A DNA stretch of 64,000 nt from Solanum dulcamara (GCF_947179165.1 NC_077238.1:46442293-46506292); one strand, 5' to 3'. Positions 1 through 13,691 are shown, numbered from the stretch's first letter. Program-made: numbers and translations. The notes: generated by a model from the sequence alone, not told the origin.

Positions 1-164
1 ACTAATCTAAGGGTTTACTAAAGGCAGGAATACAATCAAGGACTCATATACTCAAATACTCAAACAATCAACTTGTCAGATGCAAGAATACTTATCCCAT
101 ACTAAAACACGAAATGAAAATCCACTCTAAGATAAGATAAAGGAACATTACCCTCAATATCATC

Positions 165-3100
165 ATTAGAAAGAATGAATAGATATGGGTATCTAGCCTT
201 CATATCCTCTTCATCTTCCCATGTGGCCTCTTCAACAAATTGGTTTCATCATAGAACTTTGACAAACGCTACCTCTTTGGTTCTCAACTTGCAAACTTGA
301 CGATCATGGATCTAGAATAAAATCTCTTCATAAGTCAAACTCTCTTTCACCCTAATGATCTCAGGCAGAACAATAAGTGAAGGGTCTCACAAACACTTCT
401 TAAGCATAGAGATGTGAAACACAAGATGAATAGCTACTAACTCTAATGGAAACTCCAACTCGTAGGCTACATTACAAACTTTCTTCACAATATGAGAAGG
501 ACCAATGTAGCAGGGACTAAGCTTCCCTTTCTACTCAAATCTCATCCCACACATCATGGGTGAAACTTTCAAGTATACCCAATCATGTACTTTGAAATGT
601 ATATCTCTCCTCCTAACATCAGTGTAGGATTTTTGGAAACTCTAAGCAGTCTTCAAACTCTCTTGGATGATCTTCACCTTCTCCAAGGCCTAGAGAACCA
701 AGTAAGGTCAAATCAACTCAGTTTCACCAACTTCAAACCAACTAATTTGTGATCTACATATCCTCCCATATAGAGCTTCATAATGAGCCATTTGAATATT
801 TTAAAGCTATTGTTGTACGCAAACTCAATAAGTGGTAAGTGATCATTACAATTACCTTTTAATTCGATGACAAAGGATCTCAACATAATGTCCAAAGTCG
901 AAATCGTACACTCCGCCTGGCCGTCTGTTTGTGGAATAAAACCAGTGCTAAGGTTCACTCTTACACCAAACCTTTCTAGAAAGACTTCAAAAATAAAGTA
1001 GTGAATTGAGCTCCCCTATTTGAAATGAGAAACAAAGGAACCCTATGAAGTCTAATAATTTCTCAAAGTTAAAATATGGCATAGCCCTCTGCAGTTTCTA
1101 CAGTCTTAATCGGTAAGAAATGGGTTGGTTTGATCATCCTATCCACAATTACCCAAATGGAGTCATGCTTTCTGAGGATTGCTGGAAACCTATGATGAAC
1201 TCCATATCTATCATCTCCCCCTTCCATTCTAGAATATCAACGTTCTGAGCCACTCTAAAAGGCCTTTTGTGCTCATTTTTGACTTATTGGCAGTTCGGGC
1301 ACTTGGACACAAACTCTACTAAATCTCTCTTCATTCCACTCCACTAATATACTTTTCTTAAGTCATTGTACATCTTGGTAGAACCAGGATGGATGGAATA
1401 CCTAGAGCTATGAGCCTCTTCCTTGATCCTTTCTTAAATTCCCTAACACTTGGAATACACAGTCTCTCTTGATACCTCAATACTTCATCTTCGCCTTTGG
1501 AAAAATTCATTACTCTATGCTTGTGAACATCATCTTTCAATTAGAGGAGAATGGAATTTTGATCTTGGTTTTCTTTCACCTCAGCAACTAAAAATGATTT
1601 AGCCCTATTCTGAACAATAGTGCCACCCTCACTAGAGTCAATAAGTTGAAATCCAAAATATACAAACTTATGCACCTATTTAGCAAACTCTTTCTTTCCC
1701 TCCTATACATGGGAAGTACTCCCTATAGATAACCTTCTAAGAGTTTGAGTTACAACACTAGCCTTACCTAGGTTGTAGATAATGCTTATATCATAGTCCT
1801 TGAGTAGATCAAACCATCTACTCTACCTCAGGTTCAACTCTTTCTGAGTAAACACATATTGCAAGCCCTTTTGGTCAGTGAACACATTAACATGGATGTC
1901 ATAGAGGTAATGGTACCAAATCTTAAGAGCGAACACTGGCTGCCAACTCAAGGTCATAAATCACGTAGTTCCTATCATGAATCTTAAGTTGTCTGGAAGT
2001 ATATGAAATACCCTTACCCTTTTGCATCAACAAATAACCCAATCCAACTCTAGATTCATCACACTAAATAACAAAACCATTTATTCCCTTGGGGGGGGGA
2101 TAAAACTCAAGAAGTAGTCAACCTTGTTTTCAACTCTTGAAAACTCTTTTCACAAGTATCATACCATTGAAATTTAGCCTTCTTTTAAGTCAACTTAGTC
2201 AATGGAAAAGATATGGATGATAACCCTTAAGAAAATCTCCTGTAATAGCTAGCCAAACCCAAGAATCTTCTTATGTCAGTCGGGTATGTGTGTCTTGGCC
2301 AGTTATTAACTGCTTCAATCTTCTGTGAGTCAACTCGGATACCATCTCCAAAATAATCTGGCCTAAGAATGCCACAGATCCAAGCAAGAACTCACAATTG
2401 GAAAATTTAGCATATAACTCCTTCTCCTTAAGAGATTAGAGGATAATCCTAAGATGGTTACCATGCTCTTCTTCACTCCTTGAATAGATAAATATATCAT
2501 ATATAAATACTATTATAAACATAATCAAATACCATTTGAACACTCAATTCATCAAGTCCATAAATGTTGTAGGAGTGTTAGTCAAATCAAAGGACATAAC
2601 AAGAAATACGAAGTGACCATACTGTGTCTAGAAAATGATATTTAGGATATCACATTCTCTTACTTTCAACTGATGATAACTTGATCTGAGGTCTATCTAT
2701 GAGAAACAAGTGGAACCCTAAAGTTGGTCAAACAAATTATCTATTTTGGGAAATATATACTAGTTATTCATGGTGACCTTATTTAGTTGAGGATAGTAAA
2801 TGCACATTCTCAACTATACATCTTTCTTTCACATAAATAGGACAGGAGAGGCCCAAGGCAAGACACTTAGCTTAAGAAATACCTAATCTAGGAAATCTTT
2901 CAACTGCTCTTTCAACTCTGTCAAATAGAGATGAGATGCGTATCAGGTAGGATATCAATCCCAAAGTTGATCTCCATATCAGGAGGGATTTCAGACAGAT
3001 CATTAGAGAAAACCTCAGGAAACTTATTAATAATGAGTAAAGACTCAAGGTATGGAGCCTCCACACTATTATCTCTAACTCAAACTATATTGTAGATATA

Positions 3101-4722
3101 ACCCTTGAAGATTTAACTTTCTGGATCTAAGGCATGATATGAACTTACCCTTAGCCATTGCTGGACTACCCTTCCACTCTATAATAGGTTTTTTTTGAAA
3201 TTGGAACTTGACAACTCAAGTTCTATAATCAACTGAAGCATAACAATCATAAATCATGTCCATGCCAAGAATGATATCAAAATCAACCATGTCTAACTCA
3301 ACTAAGTCAGCCATGGTTTCTCTGTTATGTATGGACATAGGACAATCTTTTTAGACACTCTCAACTATAATAGACTCACCAATAGGAGTGGAAATACTGA
3401 AATGCTCAAGAAGACAATCATGAAGGATCTCAAACTTATTAGCCATATATGGGGTCAAAAAGACAAGGTGGCATCCATATCAAGCAAAATATAACAATTA
3501 TAACAAAAGACTAAAAGCATATTAGTGATAATATCTGGCAAGTTCTCATGGTTTTGGCGGCTCACCATAGCATACAAACAGTTTCAACCTACGCCAGCAC
3601 CTGAAGTAGTACCTCTCTGATTACCTTGCCTTGGTAGTTCCAAGGAAGAAAATTGGGCTCTATCATCCAACATTAGATACTCTGTTTAAAGATGACCCAA
3701 TTTATCATAGTTATATCAACCCCTGGTTCCATCACAAGACTCTCTCAAATGGAGTCTATAATACCTGCAGTAGGGTTGCTTCCCCTTCGGACCTTGAATC
3801 ACACTTCCTTGGGATTGGGAACCTGAGCTCTGAAATTCTAGTAACTTTAGGATTTCTGTTCATACATGTAGTTAGGCGTAGGTCCACTTGCTAATGATAA
3901 AGCATAGTTAGATGACCTCTTCTATAAGAAGGACTTGTTGTCCATACCTTATTTTTGCTATTCTCCTGCCGTGCTGACTTGTCTTTCTTTCTGAAGTGCT
4001 TCTCTCATTCTTTCTTCTTATCATCCTCAACCAGTTAATCATACACCATAAGCCTAGAAATATTCATGTAAAAAATCAGTAATGTCGCCTTGCACTCTTT
4101 CTTCACGTATCTGCCCAATCCAGAGACAAACTTCCTCTTCTTAGACCTCATGTCTGGAACCATTTCCAATGCATATCTGGACAATAGGATAAACTTAAGG
4201 TTGTTTTCCTTCACAGTTATCCCCTCTTGTTTCAGATTCATGAACTACTCTACCTTTGCTAACTCTCTTGGGAAGAAGTGGTAAAAAAAAGCACCCACGA
4301 ATTCATCTTAAAAACCAGGCTCAGTATCCTCACCTTTACCTTCCTCCCACTAGTTATACCAAATATTTACAATATATTTGAGATGATAAGATACCAACTC
4401 AACCCCTCATAATCTCAGTAACATGTATTGCTATTAGAATCTTCCACATTTCATCAATAAAGTACTTGGGGTCCTCCTAAATGATAGAACCCATGAAGAT
4501 TGGTGGGTTCATACTCAAGAAATTTCAGATCCTCATAGAAGATGATGACTCTTTAGAGCTAGAGCTAGCAGCTGGTAAACTTTGGATACACCTCGGGGCA
4601 GCTACCAACTAAGTGAGAATGGAAATAGTCCCTCTCAATTTAGCCTCCAATGTGGTAGCTGGTTGAGTAGTAACCTCAGTGCTGGCGACGTTCCTCTGGG
4701 TGGCAGTACATTGAGGAGGCAT
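165..4722 (-). pseudogene. Decayed gag-pol of element G1
   Basis: The gag start ATG is at 4722-4720 (MPPQCTATQRN). A gag core is readable at 4035-4241 (ALEMVPDMRSKKRKFVSGLG), resembling solanaceous gypsy gag. Reverse transcriptase lies at about 2400-2900 with the motif LRMCIYYPQLNKVT. RNase H follows at about 1750-2100. Integrase pieces lie at about 1100-1600 (MIKPTHFLPIK) and 713-958 (IPQTDGQAECTI, EFAYNNS). A chromodomain-like tail (RGHMGR region) ends near 165. At least a dozen stops or frame changes interrupt it, so no protein is expected. Homology of the pieces is clear; exact domain limits are not. Confidence 0.85.
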
Positions 4723-4920
4723 TATCTACAAATGCATAAATGTATGAATTAGGAAGGAACTTTTAGAGTTGAACTCTTTCGCATGACTCAAAATATGAAA
4801 AAGTGAAATAATTTCCTAATATCCTATAGCCTCCTGATTATAAGTGTGGTGCAAGACACACCCATAAGAGAGACCCTACTATACACGGCTTCATAGACAC
4901 CCTAGGACATTTGAACTCTA

Positions 4921-4933
4921 TGGTCTGATACCA
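4921..4933 (-). other. Primer binding site of G1 (tRNA-iMet type)
   Basis: On the - strand the bases just inside the LTR read TGGTATCAGACCA. The first ten match the complement of the plant initiator tRNA-Met 3' end (TGGTATCAGAG), the usual primer site of Ty3/gypsy elements. It lies 5 bases inside the LTR end at 4938. Confidence 0.85.
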
Positions 4934-4937
4934 ATTT

Positions 4938-7223
4938 TATCACACCCCTAGAAGGTACCCTAGGCCTCGTCGGCAATCAGAGACAATTGCTGGCCCCAAG
5001 TGAACCACTTAGTCCATTCACTTATTTAAACTAACTAGTGAAATACTTGGATATACGAAATACGATAAGACACTCAAGTGGGCTAACAACTCAACAACTA
5101 AATAAAAGAATAATTTAAATAGACAATATTAAGAGTCAACTCAATTCTCATATCTCACTATTATAGTACGATTTTCAAACATACTCTGGAAATAAACATC
5201 TACTAAATTATGACTCTATCCATGAAGCCTCTATCAAACTAACAAGAAGGTGCCGAGACAAGCCCATGACTGCCTCACAAAGGAACTACTCATAACTAAA
5301 ATAAATGTGATTCCTCTAGAAGCACAGAGGTCTTACCACTAATAGAGGAAGGGAAATAGATCTTCAAATCGAGCCTGTTGATGATCTCTAGCACTTTATT
5401 TGCATCATAATATGATGCAGGCCAAATGGATTAGTACATGGAATATATGAGAATGTAAAAATAACTGGAAAGGAACACAATCAACAATACTTAAATTCAT
5501 GCGACTCAACAAAAGGGACTCGTTCTGAAGTGACTCAGCTCAATAAAGCATGAAGTAAAATAATATAGTGCTTCAAATAATATGCAATAAGAGATGCAAC
5601 TCAATGTATGAAAATATAATAATTTACTCTTGGAAAGTTTGTCTATCCGACAAAAATCACTTATGAGCTAGTGATGATACAACACTTAAAACTTCCATTG
5701 CCAAAGGCGTCCAATACTTTGTCAGGGTGAAAACTCTTAAACTCACTGCATCCAAATTACTCAATGTCCATCATTTTGGGACTTAGAGAGGCATATCATC
5801 TTTTTTATGTTGGCTATGTAGTTTATGGGGTTTGAGTTACCTCTACTCTTATCCAAATTAGTGCCCTACACTACTTCCAAAAATACTTTATTATGCTCAT
5901 ATAATAAATACAATACTCAATTAACTAATTTAGTCTTTTTTTGGACTTAGCATAAAACTCAACTCATGTCAACTCAAAGAATACATTAATATCATAAATT
6001 AACTCCTAATATAAACCTCAAAAATAGATATTTTAATGTAATAATACTCAACTCATTTATACGGAAAATATGCATGCTCAAAATATTAAATGAAAAACTT
6101 CTCAAACTCAACTCATGCTCAAACTCTTTCTCAGTCAAAGATGAAAATACTCATTCTTTAAACTCAAAATATTGCATAACATAATTAAAATAAAATGTTA
6201 ACAAATCCTTCATTAAAACTCCACCAATGCATAAAATAGAAATGAAATCTCAATTATGGTTCATGTGAAAGGAAATACGAATCCATACTCACAACAAGAC
6301 TCAACTTCAGAAACTTATCAAAAAATATTGTAAAATATACTGGAACACAACAAAATTTATATACACAACTCAATAGGAATTATAAATAACTCAAGAACTC
6401 AATTCATGGAACCATGAAACTCAACTCAATTCAAATCAATGAAGATGTAGGGAATGTGGATGAACCAAATCCATATTATGAGTTGCCTTACATACCTAGA
6501 AATCAAAAAAATGATTGAGACTAGAATACCTCAATTGAAAACCTTAAACCCTAGCTCTTTCACCTTTCCAATCATTGCTCTTAAGTAATTCTAAGTGTTA
6601 GTGATAGTTTAAGCATATAAGGTACTGATAATGGACTCAAAATAGTTCAAAAACATCAGGTTTTTGGTTCGAGAAGGGTGAGTAAAGACCAAATTACCCT
6701 TTATTAAAACTAGATCTTGTCATCTACATGTCATTTCTTTGAGTCTTATAGTCTCCTATGAGTTGTAGAAGACCAATTGTAGAGTTAGATTGAAAAAACA
6801 GCTTGGGGTCAACAAAACCCTCTTTACAAATTGTTGAAAGTTCTACGGGTCGTAGAACCCTTTCATCCTACAATTTCTCAAAAAACTGAAAACCTGAGTC
6901 TCTAAATCTCTCCTACTAGTCATTTTATAGACTCTTTGATGAGTCCTCATCATCACTCATAGGAATGTCTTCACTTTTGAATTTTGGCTAATTTTCAAGG
7001 GGTTCTAGATGTCATTTTTCTGACTCATAGAAACCCTTACAAATGGTAAGTTCAATCACAGAAAGGGTCTTTTCGATTAAAATTTCACAAAGTATTGGTG
7101 GGACCTACGAGTCTTCCTTATGAATCATAGGTAACACTCGTGGTTCACTGGGTTAGTTTATTTTCTCACCTTTTTTCATGGTTCTCAATCTCTGTCTAGG
7201 CTAGAATAAGATGGGGTATTACA
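4938..7223 (-). repeat. 5' LTR of G1 (2286 bp)
   Basis: On the - strand the LTR begins TGTAATACCCC (at 7223) and ends GGGTGTGATA (at 4938); the usual terminal ACA has mutated to ATA. The segment at 6720-7150 contains scattered TACGAGTC/GACTCGTA-like words. A related LTR on the opposite strand is found at 41747-43185: the words around 5216-5260 (AGAAGGTGCCGAGACAAG) recur there in reverse complement. Confidence 0.85.
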
Positions 7224-8640
7224 TATATGGTTCATGTTTTCATACATAGGTCTAGATCAGTCTTTATAAACATTGACCCAAAGGAGTGGACTCAGATTTT
7301 ATGGTAGATTGCTCAGTTGATTGCTCTCGAGGGAGTGAATGCACCGTGGGTGACCACCTAATGCAACACATCACTAAAGCTTCCCTCACATTCCTTGCAA
7401 AGTTCAGGTGGGCTATTTTCTATTTCCACCTCTGACCAACCGACAAGGATAACACTCTCCAGCAATTGTAGGTATCCCTTTTGCTCGCATTACTGCAAGA
7501 TATGGATTGGATAGTAGTCATTTGATTATGGCCAAGATTCAACATAGATCCTTCAATGAGTGAGCTGGACTACTATTCTCATGTATAATTCAGTAAATAT
7601 GTGAATCTGTGGGTGTCAAAGTGAGCCATTACTATGATAGCTACACCATAGTCACATAGTCTACGAATGCAACATTAATCAAAGACATAGACAGCTTATT
7701 GTATAAGAACAAACTATCCTGATTAGTTTTGCGTGTGCCCATTACTACAGGCCAACCTCCTACTGCATGTTCTTTAGAGGGACTTTCTACAACTCCTTTA
7801 TCTGACGAGGCCACCAAGCAGCTCGAGGGTGAAGGTAGGATAAATACTTTCATGCTCGCAACCACAAATATTATGATCACTATACTAAATTTATTTATTA
7901 AGAAATTAGTACAAGATTAGCGATAGATGTGGATCACGTCATTGAGCGGCTACCAAGGGTAGCCCAATCTCAGGTAGAGAAGGAAGCAACCCAACTTTGC
8001 ACAGAATTTAAGCAGGAGATTCTTATATTCTAGAGTTGCAAAGATATCCTCGATGATTACCTCATATAATAGAGTGGCAGCTTTGGTTATGAGAAGACTG
8101 AGTCCATGCAGGCATATTTGGCCACCCTACATTAGGACTTGGATCAAATGAAGGGAAAACCTGGCACTATTGCTCCTACTATTTCAATAAATGCATTGAC
8201 GCAGCTGTTCTCTGCACCCTCTGAGCCCACTTGATTAGATAAAGTGTAGGGCATAATTTTGGCACCCGAGCATAATAAAAAAGGCAAGGGAAAGAAATAC
8301 ATTGATAGGGACAGTCATTGGATGATGAATAAAAGGTGAGAAGAGCTGAGTACAAGTGCCTTTGAAAAGCAGTGCAAGCCTCCAAAAGGGAAGCAAGAGA
8401 GCTAACGGAGCATGAGCAAAAACAAGTTTAGGTCACGAGGGTTGGGTTGTCGGCAAGTTGAGTTTCTCCTACACAGACTACTGAGATTTAAATGTCGGAG
8501 ACTACTACTAGTGAGGTGATATCCATCACACTCACTCCTACTACGGGTGATAAACTCGGGTTAAGACCATATCATTGAGCACACTAGCCACCATTGGTGC
8601 CACGATAGAGCCATTGACTAACGAGTAGGGTGTCACAGTA
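7224..8640 (+). pseudogene. Relic of 'putative plant transposon protein' family
   Basis: Conceptual reading of the + strand between about 7270 and 7720 gives short in-frame blocks such as KASLTFLAKFRWAIFYFHL, PTDKDNTLQQL and TNATLIKDIDSLLYKNK. They resemble the large potato/tomato family annotated as putative plant transposon protein (the domain I know as PF20167). Downstream blocks at about 7925-8450 (VIERLPRVAQSQVEKEATQL; TSAFEKQCKPPKGK) fit the charged C-terminal half. Stops and frame changes occur every 20-60 codons, so it is non-functional. The family match is from memory and needs a profile search. Confidence 0.5.
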
Positions 8641-9920
8641 TGATCGCCTTCCTTTTATTTATTTTCTAGAGTTTTGACATGCATTGGGGATAACACATAG
8701 CTTTTTGATGGTGAGTGGGGCATCCTGCAGCTTAAGAGTTTTTGTTGCCATATTTCTTTTCTCTAAAGTTTAATATCTAGTAAAACTAGCATGTTTAGGT
8801 TGTTTTTGTTATAAATACAAGAGTATGTAGAAGTATGTAGTAGCTTGTGAAGGTTTAATGCTTTGAACTGAATAAAAATGACCTAGTTGAAAATTTAAAA
8901 TGCTCTGTGATTAGTTCGAACCGCTTGTACCTTAAACTAGCGTAGTCTTTTGAGATCCTTATTTTAGGCTAGTGGATTCAGTTGCATTATGGTTGGGTGA
9001 GATTATCCTTCTAAGGATCGGTATTGATGGCCTTAGGCTGGAGTTGAGCCTTAGATTCTTTAATTTGTGTCCCAGTTCTCTTATATCTACCGTAGCTTCC
9101 AATTGGTCTTGTGATAGCTGGTGTAACCTAGTGTTAGTGCTGGAGACCTTTGAGGCTCGTTATAGACATAGGTTTGGCTTTGCTGTACTCGTTGAGAGCT
9201 GAGATTGCATATTTTTAGTTAGGGCGTTGTTCCTACAAATATTTCTCCCCCTATCTGATTCTGAGATGTGTCTCAATTATTTTACTTTTGTTTAGTGATA
9301 TGCTTATGATGCCTGCTTATCTATTATTCATTGTTGTGACTGAGGATGTATTCAAAGAGCGATTGAATCCCCAGTTTGTTCCTTTGCCTTGTTAGTATAG
9401 TATGACTTGATGTACTGTTTAGACTGCCTGTACCTTTTTTAAATACTGGGGATGAGATGCTTACATTAGTTGAGCATATTCACACATTTTGTAGTATGAT
9501 TCCGGATTCTTTATGGATTTTCACTACTGTGTTGATAGGAGATTATCATGCTTTCACTAATTTTAAACTAGGTTTTGATGGGAGTCGTACCACTTGAATT
9601 ACTCGATCACTAGTTTTGAAACTTATGAAGCATCGGGGACGTACTCTTTTTTCTACTTGAGGCATGAGAGGCATCTAGAATTTGCTAAGTTTTACTTGGC
9701 TATTCGGCGCATCTATGTCCTTTCTTGACTAATCGATTCCCCCATGTTTACTCTTTCTAGCTGGGTCATGCCCTTAGTAGTTTACTGGCTGGCTGGGTGG
9801 CCCCTTTTTAAGAAGCTCATGGTTTGAGGTTACTAGTTTACTAATATCCGATGGCGTCGCCCTTTCTATATCATCTTAGGTTCTCACTTGCAGTACTACT
9901 ACGGGGATACTATATATCTA
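8641..9920. other. No gene; probable TE-derived non-coding DNA
   Basis: No convincing coding block is seen. The words around 8675-8725 (GCATTGGGGATAACACA, then GGTGAGTGGGG) resemble the purine-rich stretch that often follows the transposon-protein family and precedes an LTR. The longest + frame (8972-9202, 76 codons) has no recognised motif. Confidence 0.4.
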
Positions 9921-11062
9921 TGTAAGACCTGGTTTAAAACCACAAAATGTATATAGACTTCTGTGCATCTCCTATGGGCCCCTCTAGCCACTGCACCACT
10001 AAACTGGATGAGGGAGCTGCATGGGTCCCACCTAGAAGGCGAGGGCCGAGTGATGCTATGAACTTATTATTGTTAATTTCTAAGAGCCACTAATGATGTT
10101 AGTTTTTTTTACTATAGACTTGCATTCAGTATCATCATCCATTACTAGTATACTTGTTTGCTGTTTGGTCCCTCGATTTTATAGGGTTGGGGGTATGTTT
10201 TTCATTATTTGTACCTTTTAGAGGTGTGGGTGTCGGTTATTATTTGATCTTACTTGTACTTACCTTTCATTGTAGTGGTAGTTGGTCTACGTGGTACTTG
10301 AGTTGGATTATGGTACTTCCTTCTAGGTTCGATTGGAATAGTTCCTAGGCGATTATATGGTTTGTGTCACCTGTTCGCACTATATTTTCATTAGTAGACT
10401 CCTATGATGCCTTCTTTCTATTAATAGGTTGTTGGATTGCATTTCAGGTGCATTCTTTGACCCTACTTCTTTATCTATTTCCCTAGTCTCCTTGTTTTAT
10501 TCTTGTCGTAATTGTGATAATTCCTGATTAGTTACTTCTACAGTATTTACCTAATTATATGTTATTTATACTTTCTTTATTTGTGGAGCTCAGTTGGGCT
10601 ATGCCTACTGAGTACCATTCATTTCGTACTTATACTAAACTTCTACCCCCTACAGAGCATAGTAAGGATTTTCACTGTTGATTTTGATTAGTGCGGAGCA
10701 GCTTTTTGTTCAGAGATTTGGTAAGCTCTTGGCATTCAAATTTGCCGATTTTGCTTTTATGACGGACTAGCACAAGTCTTTACTTTCTTTCGAAGACTAT
10801 CTGTACTTATTTTGTACTTTAAAAGCCTTGTACTCTTATTTGGATTTAGATGCTTGACTACTAACTAATGCTAGGTCTTGGGTTGGTTTCTGGTAATTGT
10901 TTCAGTTGTTGTCTTTCTTCTTTTTATTTACTTTCTGCTTATTTTTCATCTTTCACTAGTTAGCCTATTGCCTTTTATTTTGGGTGAAAGGTTAAGGGTA
11001 AGGCTTACTTGCTGGTGAATGTTAGCAGGTGCCATCACGAGATGAAAAATCGGGTCTTAAAA
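9921..11062 (+). repeat. Putative 5' LTR of gypsy relic G0
   Basis: A primer site immediately follows at 11067, so an LTR should end near 11062; the local words CGGGTCTTAAAAAGC look like a mutated CGTGACA LTR end. The start at 9921 is chosen because TGTAAGACC resembles the LTR starts of other elements here. The start is uncertain: the LTR could begin as far left as about 8735. Confidence 0.4.
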
Positions 11063-11066
11063 AGCT

Positions 11067-11079
11067 GATATCAGAGCTC
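11067..11079 (+). other. Primer binding site of G0 (tRNA-iMet type)
   Basis: The + strand reads TGATATCAGAGCT, one mismatch from the TGGTATCAGAGC primer site used by solanaceous gypsy elements. It is followed, as usual in this family, by a leader ending in gag-like sequence (GTCCTATAGATCGGTACG). Confidence 0.75.
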
Positions 11080-11089
11080 TAGGTTCACT

Positions 11090-13251
11090 AGCATCATTGG
11101 TATACACACAATGTCTAGTAGAGTCCTATAGATCGGTACGAAGATGTTCATATCCTATCTTCGAGAGGCTATAGGTCATTTTTTTATGAATTCTATTCTT
11201 GACTCCTGATCATGTGTCCTTCCTTTGAATAACCTCTAAACTGATCATTTGAAATCCATTCTTTCTTAGATGGATAGCACGATTTTTTTGATGGACACAG
11301 TCATAGCATTAGTAGGTTCTACTAGAGCTTTAGAGGATTGTTCTCAAGCCAGAGTGGGTTAGTGTTTCCCCAGCAGGGTTTATCATCAGTATCAGAGTAT
11401 GTCATGAAATTTCTTGGGTGGATGGTAATAACCACACATCATCCGCTACGAATCTGGATATAAGTTGTGAACTCATCAGGGGATTGTCTTTACCACTTTG
11501 ATTATCATCAGAGCGCTTGATAGAGTCTGGGTCTACCTTTCCTCGGGTGGTTAGTCATGCAAAAGCCATGGATCAGGCATGTCTTAAGGCTTATAGAGAT
11601 AGTGGCAAAAGGCCTCTCTATCAGCACAGTGGTGATATGCACCGAGGTGGTTCTCTAGGCATTAGAGATGGACCATATTTTTTTAGGGGCTACCAAAGAA
11701 GTCACCACGTTCTTCATACGTCTTTAGACTCCAAAGGATGCTATGATTGTAGAGATCTTGACCACTAGTCCCGAGAGTGCCCTATGTAAGATTCGATATT
11801 TCAAACTCCTCCTACTTACCAATTTAGAGCAGTTGGACCTTATCATATCGGTGGACAGCTTGGTCATTGGTCTAGAGAGTACCCCCAGCATAGGACCCGT
11901 GTGCAATTTGCTTAGCCCAGTCAGCATCGTGGTTTTATGTCGCCTCTAGGTAGAGGTAGTGCATAGAGGGTTGCTGGTGATGCTTCAGGTGTTCAGACCT
12001 AGGTCGGTCACGATCTATTCCATGCTTTTATAAGAAAGCCTGAGGCGAGGATCCAGGTATCTGTGGTATTTTCTTAATTTCCTTGTTTAGCTATATATTG
12101 CTTATTTTTTTGTGGTTTTGGGTTTTTATACCCATTTATGTCTATTTGGCTAGTTAGTTACCTACTGACTCTTGTGACTGCCTTATATGGACTTACATGT
12201 ATATGATGCAGTGTTGTAGCTGGGTTTTTTTTGTAGTGGATTGACTAAGTCGAGTTTTTGTGTTGAGTATTAGTGGTTGAACAACTCCTTATACATCTAC
12301 CTTGGTGGTTTGCGATGAGTTTGCGGATGGGCTAGTTAGTTGTTACCCATTTTTGTCTCCATTACTGTTAATTTTTCTATGGTGCCGACCCTTGTTAGAT
12401 AGGTAGCTAGAACAGTTGTGGTAGTTTTGGGAGTTGTGATACTGAAGGATCTAGTTAGAGTAAGGGTCGCCTTAGCTGCCCATTGTCCCATTGGGTTAGT
12501 GGGTGAATGGTTTCTCATATCTTAGTGCATAGATAGATTTTCCCTGGCAAGTATTTCTTTCTAGTTATTCTAATGTCTTGGCTTAGATAGCTATCTTCTT
12601 TTCTGGGTATTGTTTGGTTCAGTTCTAATGATGTGAAGTTGAGGTTCACTATGTTAGCCTACCTACTTATTTCTATTACGCTGGTCTTAGTGTTTGGGTT
12701 TTAATGGTAAATGGGAGCATTATGATTGATAAAGTTATGAGTAGGGTAATATAGCCTTCTATACTATTCTGGAAATCCTAGTTGCCCGTGTTTTCCTATT
12801 TACCTTAGTCTTGTTCTCGGTTTCTAAATTGTGGTATGTTCATTCAATCTTTTAGGAGCTATCTCTTTTTAAGAGTTTTGGTGTCGGTTATGTCTTGTTG
12901 AGAATTTACGAAGTGTGATCCCCCACTGTGCCTTGTTGTTGTTATGGTTGATTCTTTATAGTTGGGTTGGTAGTTCACGAGGTCTTGGTTGTGTTCTAGG
13001 GATAGAATGGTGGTATCCCTTGGCGGGTTCACACTTTAGCTTCAATTGGAAAATTCAAGGTTGTTTAGAAGGTTCATCTACAGGATGGGGTCAAAGTAAT
13101 TTGTGGAATTTGTGAATCTAAATTTTTTTAGGAGGTACGGTCTGTCTGTATCATTTTTGGTAGCTTGCAGTGCTGTGAATGGGAGTTGTTTCCCTTGGAC
13201 CATTACCGATTGCTGACAAAATTAACCCATTTTCTTCCAATTAGGAAGGTA
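11090..13251 (+). pseudogene. Decayed gag-pol of gypsy relic G0
   Basis: Gag is readable from about 11500 (frame from 11517) and holds one CCHC zinc knuckle at 11739-11780: C-Y-D-C-x4-H-x4-C, with a stop codon directly after the histidine. Only faint pol traces follow. A clear integrase fragment, LLTKLTHFLPIRKV, is readable at about 13208-13250; it corresponds to the block after the first catalytic Asp of gypsy integrases. Reverse transcriptase and RNase H are not recognisable, so the middle is deleted or decayed. The sequence stops abruptly at 13251 against an opposite-strand integrase piece. Confidence 0.65.
11739..11780 (+). other. CCHC zinc knuckle of G0 gag
   Basis: Fourteen codons read CYDCRDLDH, stop, SREC, i.e. 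C-x2-C-x4-H-x4-C, the nucleic-acid-binding motif of retroelement gag. The stop shows decay. Confidence 0.8.
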
Positions 13252-13690
13252 TAATCAGCCAAGGGTTATACGAGATGACATAGCCACCCTTCATGGGTAA
13301 AACCTTCAAATAGACCCAATTATCTATTTCAAATTCAAGCTCTCTTTTCCTAACATTAGAATAGGACTTTTGATGACTTTGAGCCGTCTTCAACCTCTCC
13401 CATATGAGTCTTACAATCTTTATAGGATTGATAACCAAATCTAGACCAATCAAGTCTATCTCACCAACTTTAAACCATCCCACCAGGGATCTGTATTTCC
13501 TCCTATATAATTCTTTAAAAGGAGCCGTTTGGATGCTAGAGTGATAACTATTATTATAGAAAAACTCAATCAGTGGGAAATGTTCATCCCAACTTTCTTT
13601 AAAATCAATAACAAACACCTTTAACATATCCTCTAAAGCTTGGATCGTTCTTTTGACTTGACCTCGGTTTGAGGATGTAAAGTGGGTGCT
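13252..13690 (-). pseudogene. Inverted integrase fragment (G2-type gypsy)
   Basis: The - strand encodes an integrase middle segment: MLKVFVIDFKESWDEHF, EFFYNNSYHSSIQ, VGWFKVGEIDLIG, then DNWVYLKVLPMKGG. It shares unusual residues (KELYR/K-stop-LYR, RSLV-WFKVGE) with the + strand copy at 19950-20320, so both come from one subfamily. The bases directly to the right (13692 on) encode, on the + strand, the part of the protein that should follow MKGG. The piece therefore looks inverted relative to its own downstream sequence. Confidence 0.8.
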
Positions 13691-13691
13691 T

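Larger units (their letters stand above)
1..7223 (-). mobile_element. Ty3/gypsy LTR retrotransposon G1, cut by the left window edge
   Basis: Read on the - strand, this is a 5' LTR (4938-7223), a primer binding site, gag from 4722 and a pol relic reaching about 165. The 3' LTR must lie left of the window. Domain order gag, protease, reverse transcriptase, RNase H, integrase is that of Ty3/gypsy. Many stops and frameshifts show it is long dead. It is a different subfamily from G2-G4, but has the same LTR plan with a motif array near the LTR 5' end. Confidence 0.9.

Noticed and set aside
8972..9202. 76-codon + strand frame between two relics
   Set aside because: No motif, no homology recognised, and surrounded by TE-derived DNA.
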